A stretch of 64,000 nt of DNA. Source: Bermanella sp034111105. Lineage in GTDB: Bacteria; Pseudomonadota; Gammaproteobacteria; Pseudomonadales; Oceanobacteraceae. Shown in pieces: positions 45,614 to 55,348 of this stretch. The notes beneath the pieces were generated by a model. It made no database searches and was not told the origin of the DNA. It was given only the letters and a program-made list of their open reading frames with translations. How positions within the stretch are numbered: position 1 is the first letter of the stretch; each line of letters begins with the position of its first letter. Both the position numbers and the translations under genes were made by a program. The stretch is from positions 5,677-69,676 of the forward strand of contig JAWUXY010000019.1 in the NCBI GenBank assembly GCA_034111105.1, in the 5' to 3' direction.

Positions 45614-46201
45614 TTAAGATTTTAATGGTGAATATATGAACCTTTTAAGTCGAGACATAAAATCTTTTATGGTACCCATAACGCCGTACTTTAAAATAAT
45701 ATACAACGCCATTTTAGGTAATGACTTTATTGATCCGTACATAATGCACACATACTTATATTCACCGATTGGCCCTTCATAAATAATATTAGGCAATGAA
45801 CTAAGCTGTACTTTTGCAACTTTTGGATGTCTAGCTCCACCAATGATATAAGGCTTCTTTAATTTATATATCTCAATGAATGATGTTAAAAATATTCTAC
45901 ATCTGTGTATGGGATGCAAGTTATCATCCATCCAAAGCCCACCACCTTCGACCACTTCAGACTCTAACGGATGCTCATCTGTCAAAGCGCCTGCAGGAAT
46001 ATCCGCATAATACCTAATGGGCAAATTTGAATTTAAACTATAACCACCTACTATCTCTTTTTTTTCATTATAAAACGCACGGACAGTCGATATCCGCATA
46101 AAGTGCTCGACACTTGTTTTATTACCAGACATATTTTCGTATATTCTGGCATATTCTTTAAAGTCATCGATCTCTTTTAGTATACGGCTGGTTAATTTCA
46201 T
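45614..46201 (-). CDS. Hypothetical protein, possible acyltransferase-like fold
   Basis: 195 residues that I do not assign to a family. The middle reads FYNEKKEIVGGYSLNSN and HRCRIFLTSFIEIYKLKKPYIIGGARHPKVAKV, vaguely like GNAT-type N-acyltransferases, but no clear acetyl-CoA loop is visible. A hydrophobic patch MALYIILKYGVMG near the C-terminus suggests membrane contact. It follows the VAO-type flavoprotein gene by 88 bp on the same strand, so the two may form an operon. Base composition is more AT-rich than in the core genes around it. Confidence 0.55.
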   Translation of the reverse strand: MKLTSRILKEIDDFKEYARIYENMSGNKTSVEHFMRISTVRAFYNEKKEIVGGYSLNSNLPIRYYADIPAGALTDEHPLESEVVEGGGLWMDDNLHPIHRCRIFLTSFIEIYKLKKPYIIGGARHPKVAKVQLSSLPNIIYEGPIGEYKYVCIMYGSIKSLPKMALYIILKYGVMGTIKDFMSRLKRFIYSPLKS

Positions 46202-46289
46202 CTTACTTCGAGCTCCCTGCTCAAGTTAAATTGAGAAATATCATGATTCGTAATATCAAATAAAATCAGGCAAGAGTGCAGGCACGTAA

Positions 46290-47849
46290 TTATTCATATC
46301 TGCCCGGTGAAATAATATTATCAGGGTCAAGCGCTGACTTTATTTTCTGTCGTATAGTGATAGCATCACGCTCTATTTCGGATTGACCAAACGGCATTTC
46401 ATCAATAGACCGTCGATAGCATATCCAACCTTCTTTACGATATTTTTCACGTAAAAGATCAATTAATACCTTTGCTCTTAAGGTCTCGTCTTCATCTTCT
46501 TTATTAAAGTACAAACTTACAATGGCTTGACACATATGTGACGTAACAGACGTTAGTGTTACCGCAAATTCAAACCCGTATTGTTCGTATAATGACTTGG
46601 TTAATTCAATACAATTATTGACAACCTCACCCTTCATTGGCAATGCGGGGGCGATCCAATAAAATCCACAACCCGCCATTACTGGGTCTTGATCAGCCGA
46701 TGGTTGCTTTGAAGCATGTCGCCAATAACATCCTTTAAGCGCTAAGCCATCAGGGTTCCCTTCGAACATAATCATTGCTTGGGTTAATTGGCGAATTGTT
46801 TTTTGAAAACGATGATAGGAGTCACTTCTTTTAAATAGCGGGTATATTCGTCCCATAAAATGATCCACTTTAATAAGCGATTTTAGTGAGATCGAATTAA
46901 CGATTGCGACGCCTTTTAGTTTCTCTTTAATGCGTTTTATTTTTGCTTTCGTCACTAACTTAGCGCCTGAAACAATAAACGCACTGGACCATGGTGCAAT
47001 ATTATTGCGTGATAGCATATTGCGTATCTGGCCTTCAGTTATACCTTTTTTACTATCCCATTTAGAAAAATCAAACTGCTGACTCACACCAAACATACGA
47101 AAGCTATTACCAAGATGAGGCAGAGTATCGATTGTGCCCTCAGCCTTAAGCTCAGCCATTTTATCAATGTACAAAGGTAATTTTTCTGCACTTGCTAACC
47201 GAATTAAACAGCGAGCACTTTCTTCTTGTACCTTACTTAATTCAAATCGAATACACGTTACAACAGCCAAGTTATTCTGTGTGAATATTTCCTGTAAGCC
47301 GGCTGATAAACCCGCTCGCCCGACATAATCCTTGTGATCATCAAGGGATATAATCTGACCATCCGCCAATACTGCTTCTTTGATCGTAAAGTGCTGGCTT
47401 CTGTTGCCATTGCTGCCGTGCCCGAAACCTCTTTCTAGTACATTACCAACAATACTGGTATCAGGGCCGGCGCCTGTGCAATCAATCATCCATGAGGAGC
47501 CTTTCAGGTAGTTAGCCAACTGCCCCTGTGTTACGCCAGGCTCAATATCAACAACGCCGTTAACATCATCAAAATGCCGAATATTATTCATTCTTTTAAA
47601 GTCAACGATAAGCGCGTCATTTAGCACGGCCGACGCCCCACCATAACCCCAATTACGGCCACTGCTAATCGGGTAGCAATGCAGATTATTTTTGATGCAA
47701 TAATGCATTGTGCTCACGACATCATCACAGCTTTCTGGAAAGGTAACACCAGAGACCGACCGTAAATGATTGATCAGCCCGCTATTTTTGTATCTTTGAG
47801 TAATTGAGTCGTCATTTAACAGGGATATATTATGTTTAAATTCAGGCAT
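46290..47849 (-). CDS. FAD-linked oxidase of the VAO / p-cresol methylhydroxylase type
   Basis: A 519-residue flavoprotein. The FAD-binding PP loop reads PISSGRNWGYGG, followed by VDIEPGVTQGQLANYL and GPDTSIVGNVLERGFGHGSNGNR, which is the vanillyl-alcohol oxidase / 4-cresol dehydrogenase signature. The C-terminus ends SALDPDNIISPGRYE, normal for the family. Members oxidise para-substituted phenols and other alcohols or amines; the substrate here is unknown, and no cytochrome subunit is beside it. There is no signal peptide. It probably precedes the 195-residue hypothetical in one operon. Confidence 0.85.
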   Translation of the reverse strand: MPEFKHNISLLNDDSITQRYKNSGLINHLRSVSGVTFPESCDDVVSTMHYCIKNNLHCYPISSGRNWGYGGASAVLNDALIVDFKRMNNIRHFDDVNGVVDIEPGVTQGQLANYLKGSSWMIDCTGAGPDTSIVGNVLERGFGHGSNGNRSQHFTIKEAVLADGQIISLDDHKDYVGRAGLSAGLQEIFTQNNLAVVTCIRFELSKVQEESARCLIRLASAEKLPLYIDKMAELKAEGTIDTLPHLGNSFRMFGVSQQFDFSKWDSKKGITEGQIRNMLSRNNIAPWSSAFIVSGAKLVTKAKIKRIKEKLKGVAIVNSISLKSLIKVDHFMGRIYPLFKRSDSYHRFQKTIRQLTQAMIMFEGNPDGLALKGCYWRHASKQPSADQDPVMAGCGFYWIAPALPMKGEVVNNCIELTKSLYEQYGFEFAVTLTSVTSHMCQAIVSLYFNKEDEDETLRAKVLIDLLREKYRKEGWICYRRSIDEMPFGQSEIERDAITIRQKIKSALDPDNIISPGRYE

Positions 47850-48234
47850 TTTGCCTCTAATTTATATTTGGTAGAGTATATGAAGGGTATTTAGACTAAT
47901 AATTAAACGTGACAGTTTGGTTTAATTATTAAAAATAAATAATTTTAATTTTAGTAGGTCAATAGTATGACTGAAGCTGAAATTATTGGCTGAGTCTAAG
48001 TAAATATAATGAATTACTGAATACTACTTATTGCGTATATTTTCATATTTTATGAGCACAATCCGCTTTTAAGTTCTGAATTAAAAATATTTTTTTTGTT
48101 TTTATTTTAACCACATTATTTTGATACTGATTTCATTGATTAATACGATATTTAAAATAACTGAATAGAAATACATCTTATTTGCAGTCTTAGTTAGAAT
48201 TCATAAACAGACAGGTAATCGTCTCATCCCCCTA
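47850..48234. other. AT-rich intergenic region
   Basis: About 385 bp, strongly AT-rich, between two minus-strand genes. It must hold the promoter of the flavoprotein gene and the 3' end of the cyclase transcript. I see no clear hairpin terminator or gene. Confidence 0.4.
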
Positions 48235-49890
48235 TTACTTTTTTATGTCTTTATTATCGTTAAAATCACTATTTTTGCTAGATGTCAGGTCTGATATTGA
48301 TGCACAAGATAAGTCGGTATTTTTATCAACAAGATCAGCACCATCTACGGTTAAAACATGTAATGTATAGTTATTTCGTCCAGATCTTTTGGATTCATAT
48401 AAGGCCTTATCTGAAATTTCAACGGCGGTCTTATATGAATAGTCTTTCATCCAATCACCTGGTTTAGCAATTAAACACGCCCCCATACTCACCGTAATAA
48501 ACGGTGTAATAGGCGATGATGGATGCGGGTACTGCAATGAGGCAACCATATGCTGAAATGACGTCATAACTACATCAACATCCTCTGCTTTTTCTAATGC
48601 AATGGTAATAGCAAATTCTTCTCCTCCATAGCGATACAGTTGATCACTGGGCCGACGGCAACCAGCTTTTAATGCTAAGGCTACAGCCTTAAGCGCATCA
48701 TCGCCTTTTTGATGGCCCAAGCTATCATTAAAGTTTTTGAAATAATCGATATCTGCAATAATCAGCACAATAGGTTTTGATTGTCTTGGCGCCGTACGCC
48801 ATAAATCAGACACCCCCTCATCAAATGCTCGCCTGTTTTTAACACCTGTCAGCGCATCCGTCATTGATTTTTGCTCTAACATCAATCGTTCGCTTTCTAC
48901 ATGTACCATTAATTCTTTTAATGCTCGGCTGAACACCTTCACCTCAACAATAAATCCAGAATGAGGTAATACAACTGACTCATCACCCTGTCTTAGTGAC
49001 AATATAAAAAGTGACATGTCGGCAAGAGGATTAAGAAAAAATTTAGAGATAATGAAAATCATAACCATAGGTATCAACAATAGAATTAAAACCATTATTG
49101 ACGTTTGATAATCAATTAAAGTGGGTAAACTACTTTTTTCATATTTAACTTCAATAGAAAAGTCCATCGTACCTTGGCTTTCATTAGCAACACCCATAAC
49201 ATAACGGCTAGAAAGCTTATTTAAGTTAAGCATTTTTCTAATAGATATTAAGTTCGTCATATTTTCAGGAATCGTACTCACTTTAAAATTGGCGCCGGTA
49301 ACCGCTTTAATTTCTTCTATGTCGATAGTGCGAGAAAATGCAAGATAGCCATTCTTGGGCTTTTCTTCATTTGAGTCTTGTATAGTTGATACACATAACA
49401 AAGCAAGTTGATCTACTTTATCGGCATATTGGAACTTGCAATTAACATCTATATTACTTGGCCAGCGAAACTCCGCAAAAACATCTTGAAGTCCAAATTC
49501 TAAAGAAGAAAAATCATAAGTTCGTATGCCATTTTTTTCTTCTTCGATGCCAGTATTCAACTGGTTTTTATCATTAAAAAAGAATATTCCATTCAAATTC
49601 ATATCGCTTAGAATAGAATCCACAAGATTACTTTTTACGAAATCTTCATTAGAATTCTCCATATATTCATAGAGGTCATCCCACTTTGACCAATCGTAAA
49701 GTAGTAACATCAAATTATTTTCTTCAACTGAAAAAGATTTTTGAATTGCGCGTAAATCAAGCTGATGATGTAAAAGGATTTGAGTAACAATCTGAGGATA
49801 AACAATATTAATGCGATAAAGTAAGAAGCCACCGCATACAACAAAAACATATATCAATAAAATGGTAATAACAAAATGTTTTAACCGCAT
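48235..49890 (-). CDS. Diguanylate cyclase with CHASE4-type sensor
   Basis: A 551-residue inner-membrane protein: N-terminal helix (about 8-28), periplasmic CHASE4-like domain (about 30-260, with LYDWSKWDDLYEYMENSNEDF typical of CHASE4), second helix (about 263-283), a HAMP-like linker, and a GGDEF domain (about 345-505). The active site GGEEF is at 422-426 and the product-inhibition site RPSD at 413-416 precedes it by the usual five residues, so the enzyme should make c-di-GMP and be feedback inhibited. The tail is polar. It stands alone; the ligand is unknown. Confidence 0.93.
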   Translation of the reverse strand: MRLKHFVITILLIYVFVVCGGFLLYRINIVYPQIVTQILLHHQLDLRAIQKSFSVEENNLMLLLYDWSKWDDLYEYMENSNEDFVKSNLVDSILSDMNLNGIFFFNDKNQLNTGIEEEKNGIRTYDFSSLEFGLQDVFAEFRWPSNIDVNCKFQYADKVDQLALLCVSTIQDSNEEKPKNGYLAFSRTIDIEEIKAVTGANFKVSTIPENMTNLISIRKMLNLNKLSSRYVMGVANESQGTMDFSIEVKYEKSSLPTLIDYQTSIMVLILLLIPMVMIFIISKFFLNPLADMSLFILSLRQGDESVVLPHSGFIVEVKVFSRALKELMVHVESERLMLEQKSMTDALTGVKNRRAFDEGVSDLWRTAPRQSKPIVLIIADIDYFKNFNDSLGHQKGDDALKAVALALKAGCRRPSDQLYRYGGEEFAITIALEKAEDVDVVMTSFQHMVASLQYPHPSSPITPFITVSMGACLIAKPGDWMKDYSYKTAVEISDKALYESKRSGRNNYTLHVLTVDGADLVDKNTDLSCASISDLTSSKNSDFNDNKDIKK

Positions 49891-50123
49891 AGCACCTCCT
49901 CAATCTTTTTAAGTGTAGCTGGGTTGGGCATACGCAACAGATTTTTATCAAGCTCCCCCCTTTTAACCTATTAAATGGGCATAAACATTGGTGGGACTTA
50001 GAAAATATTTTTACAGAAAATATGAATAATTTTTGTTATTAGAAATAATGATGATATTCAACTTGATAAGCATGCGACGTGATTGTAATACATAGTTAAG
50101 AAAGTGTTATTGCTATTAAGCAC

Positions 50124-50160
50124 AAAAAAGCACGCGTTCCACATAAGAAAGCGTACTTTT
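50124..50160 (-). terminator. Terminator after ohr
   Basis: AAAAGCACGC (50126-50135) pairs with GCGTACTTTT (50151-50160) with one mismatch; the minus-strand reading ends in a T run. It closes the ohr transcript, 22 bp after the stop codon. Confidence 0.7.
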
Positions 50161-50181
50161 ATATGTGTGTGACGTGCGGTA

Positions 50182-50598
50182 TTAAATGACTGAGAGCGTC
50201 ACATCAATATTGCCACGAGTCGCATTTGAATACGGACATACCTTGTGAGCGGCTTCGACCATTGTCTGCGCTTCAGCTTTATCCATGTCACCTAGTGACA
50301 CCGCTAGCTTAACCGCAATACCGAAACCACCTTCAATGGCACCAATTGATACCTCTGAATCAATATAAACATCTTTTGGTAAGCTGCGCTTTTGTGCTCC
50401 AGCAACCACTTTAAGTGCACCAATGAAACAAGCTGCATAACCCGCTGCAAACAACTGTTCAGGATTAGTACCTTGGCCATCGTCGCCGCCTAAACTTTTA
50501 GGGGTGGATAACGCAATGTTTAAACGACCATCATCTGATTTTGCTACGCCTTCGCGGCCGCCAGTGGCTGTTGCTTTGGCTGTGTATAATGCATTCAT
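50182..50598 (-). CDS. ohr: Organic hydroperoxide resistance protein Ohr
   Basis: Thiol peroxidase of the OsmC/Ohr family that reduces organic and fatty-acid hydroperoxides, with lipoyl-type reductants. The 138-residue protein begins MNALYTAKATATGG from ATG 50598, with GGAG 6 nt upstream; an in-frame Met four codons earlier lacks such a site. The two redox cysteines are Cys57 (GYAACFIGAL) and Cys121 (KVCPYSNATRGN). It is divergent from ohrR across a spacer holding two palindromic operators. Confidence 0.96.
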   Translation of the reverse strand: MNALYTAKATATGGREGVAKSDDGRLNIALSTPKSLGGDDGQGTNPEQLFAAGYAACFIGALKVVAGAQKRSLPKDVYIDSEVSIGAIEGGFGIAVKLAVSLGDMDKAEAQTMVEAAHKVCPYSNATRGNIDVTLSVI

Positions 50599-50622
50599 GT
50601 TAATCTCCAAAATGTCTATGAT

Positions 50623-50642
50623 TTAGTTTGCATGCAAACTAA
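50623..50642. promoter_or_regulatory. OhrR operator, site 1 (perfect palindrome)
   Basis: A perfect 20-bp palindrome with core TTTGCATGCAAA, 24 bp upstream of the ohr start codon. Its core is repeated at 50673-50684. In this divergent pair it is the obvious OhrR binding site; the binding itself is inferred. Confidence 0.7.
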
Positions 50643-50672
50643 TATACAGTATCGAATACCAATTGCAAATAC

Positions 50673-50684
50673 TTTGCATGCAAA
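50673..50684. promoter_or_regulatory. OhrR operator, site 2
   Basis: A perfect 12-bp palindrome TTTGCATGCAAA, identical to the core of site 1 and 48 bp from it, i.e. between four and five helical turns. It lies 27 bp before the ohrR start, suggesting autoregulation. Confidence 0.65.
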
Positions 50685-50711
50685 TTAAAATAGACGTTAA
50701 TGGAGTCTCTT

Positions 50712-51146
50712 ATGTCATTTGATCAGTTAAAACTCAAAAAACAGCTATGTCACCGCCTGTATATGGCGTCGAACAGCATTGCGCGTGCTTATCGTGAACC
50801 ATTGAGTGCACTCAATATAACGTATCCTCAATATGTCGTGATGATGGCCTTGTGGGAGCAAAACGAAATTACCATTGCAGAACTTGTGGCAAAAACCAGC
50901 ATTGATGGTGGGGCAATGACACAGATTTTAAAAAAAATGGCCGATAAAGCGCTACTCGAAATAATTAAAGACGAGCACGATAAGCGCAAACGCCTAGTGC
51001 AGCTAACCCAGCAGGGACAGGCTTTAAAGCAAGAAGCCGTTAATATTCCGAATCAAATAACGTGCAAATTTACCAGCATAGACAGCGAGCAGATAGAGCA
51101 ACTGATGCAGCTGCTTGATCTAGTTGTACATGACTTAGGCGACTAA
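50712..51146 (+). CDS. ohrR: MarR-family peroxide sensor OhrR
   Basis: Organic-peroxide-sensing repressor of ohr. From ATG 50712 (GGAG 6 nt upstream) it has 144 residues. The winged helix-turn-helix lies in the middle (ITIAELVAKTSIDGGAMTQILKKMADKALLE, then the wing DEHDKRKRLVQLT). The sensing cysteine is Cys13 in KKQLCHRLY, and another cysteine in the C-terminal part (ITCKF) could serve as the resolving partner as in two-Cys OhrR proteins. The divergent arrangement with ohr supports the call. Confidence 0.94.
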   Translation: MSFDQLKLKKQLCHRLYMASNSIARAYREPLSALNITYPQYVVMMALWEQNEITIAELVAKTSIDGGAMTQILKKMADKALLEIIKDEHDKRKRLVQLTQQGQALKQEAVNIPNQITCKFTSIDSEQIEQLMQLLDLVVHDLGD

Positions 51147-51601
51147 ACTTAGGGTATCTAATGGCACTTTGTGCCGTTACTTCGTATTACCTTGGGAAAA
51201 CTGCTCCTAAAATAGACATGTTTTACATTATTATGAATCTTATTCAGCCAGCTACCGCTTAAATATCAGGACGATTACTGCGCATTCATTTCTGTCTCCG
51301 TCATTAAAGGCTGCCATCCATGATTCAGGCATTAGGCGGCTGCTCAAACTTAGTAAATAAAGAACTTAACTCATTAATCCTGCACACGCTTCGCTTGGCA
51401 TATCCACTGCGCCCTTGATTCTATTTAAGTGTGGCTACGAGCTATTTCATTACATGTTTGAGGCAAAAGTGTTACTGGGTCCCGTTAAATCAAGAACGGG
51501 TTCACAGCCTCTCAACTTACCGCTCATTTCGCTTTATTTGCTCAGTATTCATCAATACTATGCTCAAAAATTAGACAAAAAAGAATCTTGAAGGACAAAA
51601 T
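51147..51601. other. Intergenic region before the M66 protease gene
   Basis: About 455 bp with no supported gene. A short hairpin GGCAC-TTT-GTGCC near 51164-51176 is not followed by a T run. Short open frames (for example from 51320, about 30 codons) have no ribosome site or homology that I can see. Confidence 0.4.
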
Positions 51602-54464
51602 ATGCTTAGTAGAACGATAATGACACTGGGGCTGTTAACACTATTGTTAGCCTGTAGTGATAACAACGAGAAGGAGCCTACCCCCACCTTCACAAGTTGA
51701 GTTGGATGAACTCACCTCTGCACTAAACAGTATTAATCCAGCTAATCTCAAGGCCACGGCAGACATTGCTTTTCAATCTCCTATTTTTACCACATTAAAT
51801 TCAGGCATTGAGTTTAGTGCCGAATCATTGCCTGATTGGGCCACCATTGACAGCATTACGGGCAGTATTAAAGGAACCGCAACGGCTGCTGATGTTCACG
51901 CAGGGCACGCATTTACTCTTAAAGCCGCACGAGGCTTAGCTCAAGTAAGTTTAAAAAGTTCGTTAACTGTTGAGCATACAGCCAGCTTGCTGACTCCTGA
52001 TTCTTTGGATTTTTATGCGACGGATTTTGCAGGCAATATACGGCCTGTCGTGAATCACCTTAATGGTGATTTAACAGGCCAAGTTAAGTTTGTGCAGTCA
52101 CACTCTGTTGATCCAAATAGTAATTTTGAGCAACATGCTGGGGATGAAACTCAAAGTCGCTATATGCCGAGAATTGTTGCCTTACGCGAAGCATTACTGC
52201 TATTTACACCAACGACAACATCGGCTCCCATTACGATGGATGTGGAAGTTTCTGTAAATGGCGAGGTATTGGGGGTTTATCCTATGGCTCACCCTAATGA
52301 TTTGTATCAATCGGATTATGAAGGCCCAGTCAAGATAGAATACTCACACGCCGCTTGGAGCACTGAACTGCCTTGGAATCTCATGCGTAATGGTATTTCA
52401 CTAAAGTTCATCCGTAATAAAGGCGCTCAAACACAAGCCAGTGGTGAGCTTAGCGCGACTAATATTGACATAGGTGATGCGAGCCAAATTATTTTACAGA
52501 CTATTCGCTTAGGCATGCTAACAAATGTTGATCAAACTTCTGGGCATTTGACGTTAAATAACCCGTGGTCAGCGGCAGCTGATTATTTTCAAACATTACC
52601 GGTGTCTAAATTGATCGTCGCCAGTTATGCGGATGTAGAGTTAGCAAAAACCATCATTGCTGATGGCACAATATACGATACAGCTAGTGCAACTGACGGC
52701 GGTATTTATAGTGGTGACATGCGTGGAGATGTGGCTAAAGCGCAAGTGAGTACCGGCATCAATTTGGCCAATTATGGTATTAGTAGTAATAATAACTGGC
52801 AGTCTTACCCGCTTTTATTCAAGCAAGTCACTAATCACCATGCTTGGGGTAATTATAAAAATGGTCGTCAAGCCCATGGTTTAAGTGGTGGCAATGGCAT
52901 TGGTACATTGACGAGCAGCTCAGGTAATGAAGCCAGTCACGAGTGGGGCCATGGTTATGGTTTAGGGCATTACCCAGGCAGCACATTAACCGAAGACAAG
53001 CGTTGGCAGCGCCATCATGCCGACAGTGGCTGGGGATTCATCGCTCATCGTAATCGACTGCGTAGCAGTATTCAGGGTGGCGTGGTTGAATCCAGCCCAG
53101 AGCATTATAAAGGCATCTATCGTTATCATGTTGATGCAATGTCTGGCGGCTCTAATAGCTCACGTTTTTCAGAATATACCTACCATACTGGCTATTCTGC
53201 ACGGATTATTCAAAATCATTTAGAACAATTCCCAATACCCGATACCCGTTTTGCCAGCGGTTATAAAAAGTGGGATGAAAACACCGGCCGTTATGAGCAA
53301 TATGATTTTCCAACAACTGATCAACGCTTAGCGCCTCAGCAAGTCGGCGTACCTGTCGCGACCATTTTAGGAGGCTATGACCCTACTGGCGATAACGCAT
53401 TAATTTATCCAGTGTTCCATGGTAACTACGGCAATGTATTTGATTTACCTGCACCAGACTTTACACAAACGGATGGCATCTGCTGGCTAACACTTAATAA
53501 CGCGGCTAATCAGCCACGCAATATAGCCCTAGCCGCGGCCCGTCACAATGCAGGCAGTATTAACCAACTCCATATCAATGTGGCTGCGGACTATTTACCG
53601 ACCCTAGCCACCGTAACCTGCCGTCGAATGGGAACAGATGTAGAATTAGCCCGAACAGTATTTGATGGGGTTATCCCTGCTCTACCAGAGCTTGCTGTTG
53701 TTGGCCAAGAAGCGGAGTACATCGGCTTACAAAAACATGAAATGAGACAGTTAAGCGAGTCTCTTAGTGCCTTATCAGCGGATACTATTCCAGTATTAAA
53801 TTTGGCGACAACTGATTTACTTGCCAGCTACAGCACAGAAGAATTAACAAACGGCTTAAGTGCTGAGGCAAAATTAGTTTGGCAGCGTTATACCCGTCAG
53901 CAAAAAAATACTCAGAAATTAAAATTTGTTTTACACACACTCATGCAAGAACCCATAACCCTAGCGGAAAAAGCAGAGAAGATGAGAACCGCATTAATCG
54001 CTCACGCTGTCCTTAGTGAAGGCCAAAGTATGCCTGTCACAGGTTATGTCATTCAAGGTCCAAAATACTTCAGCGCCAAGCTTGATGCTGATGGCTACAT
54101 GAATGCGTCGGCAGAATCGACAGGTGCGGCTAAGTGGATAATGGATGCACAAGGCAAAATACATTTAGCGGCTCAACCCTCTCAATGCATAATCGCCACA
54201 GAAAGCCGTTTAGGTTTAGTTGATTGTGAGCTGGATAACGGTGCTCAGTTATGGCGTTTTAAAGACGATGATACCGTCAAAAACATGGGCAACCAGAAGT
54301 GCGTTGACTTTGATTACAACAATAGCCGCTTGATTACATATGGTTGCCATGGTGGTGTTAATCAACAATGGCAAATAGAGGCCGACGCTCAATCCGACAA
54401 CCTGTTATTAGCATTATGGGCAGGTAATGATTTAGAGGCTCTGTATCAGTTATTAGAGAATTAA
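51602..54464 (+). CDS. M66 (StcE/TagA-like) metalloprotease lipoprotein, split by a frameshift
   Basis: ATG 51602 opens a lipoprotein signal (LLTLLLAC lipobox) that hits a stop at 51698. The long frame, open from 51657 to 54464, carries the rest. Deleting one C from CCCCC (51681-51685) joins them as ...NEKEPTPPSQVELDEL. The long frame (935 residues) has an Ig-like putative domain (about 25-115), an M66 zinc-protease domain with the metzincin motif HEWGHGYGLGH (His428) and a ricin-B-like trefoil (about 790-905, LWRF and QQWQ). StcE/TagA relatives cut mucin-type glycoproteins. Without the signal the product would stay inside, so either the gene is off, or the C tract varies or is misread. Confidence 0.75.
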
Positions 54465-54532
54465 TGCTGAGTTAAGTTTGCCTACGATATTACATCGACT
54501 ATTACGGCAACACTACGCGTTCATATGAAAAC

Positions 54533-54568
54533 GAGAAAAGTCGAATCCTGAAGGGTCCGACTTTTCTC
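54533..54568 (+). terminator. Intrinsic terminator after the M66 protease gene
   Basis: GAGAAAAGTCGAATCC (54533-54548) pairs with GGGTCCGACTTTTCTC (54553-54568) with two mismatches around a 4-nt TGAA loop, about 70 bp after the stop. Confidence 0.65.
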
Positions 54569-55348
54569 TTACATTTAAAACTGACCATTAACGCGGCGGC
54601 CGAATATTGATTATTTATGGCAATAATCAATATTCATTTTTATAATCATGACAAAATCACTAACAATAAAAACCAAACACCATTATTAAAGAGCAAAAAA
54701 ATAGATTAAAACGCTATATTGCTCACAATAAAATGTTAAAACATGTCAAAAACGGCTTATACAACAAAAAGTCGTGACGCTACCGCCTATTAAAACCAGC
54801 CCAACCTAATGCTCACCAAAAATATTTATTCCATTAAAATCATAATGAAAACCATCATGGTAAATATAACGGATGATTAGGATTAGAAAGAATAGAGAGA
54901 ATTAAGGGAAGTTTGGTCATGTCAATAAATGTCAAAACCGGTTTAATCACTGCCATTTCAAGGTTTAGCCTATATTTATAGGCCTGCCTCGTGTCTTACA
55001 AGACGCAACATTTTCATCAACCATAATGATTAGCATTCTTATTAACTTATTTTTATATCTTACTCCACAATAAATTTTTTTATTATGTATAAATTTGAAA
55101 GCAAAATAAAAATATGCATTAATATTTTAACGATCTAAATTATTTATTTTTATACGTATAAACAATAATAAAAATATTAAACTAATTTTAAAAAATAGAT
55201 TTATCTTGCCAATTTTTAACCTTTATATATTCAACCTTTACTAAACAAAAAACTGTGCCTATGATTTAAAAGTTCAAAAAATATACTTTTTGAATATTTC
55301 AATAATGGAAATAATTTAATAAAAAATAAATATCAAAGGCCTAATTCA
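54569..55348. other. Strongly AT-rich spacer before the polyester hydrolase gene
   Basis: About 780 bp, with the second half almost free of G and C over long stretches (55020-55340). No gene is seen. A possible promoter (TTGAAT, 16 nt, TAATTT) lies near 55293-55320, and AAAGG stands 9 nt before the next ATG. Such AT-rich DNA is often bound by H-NS-like silencers and often marks acquired regions. Confidence 0.45.

Noticed and set aside
51320..51415. Short open frame upstream of the M66 gene
   Set aside because: About 30 codons, no ribosome site and no family resemblance; not distinguishable from chance.
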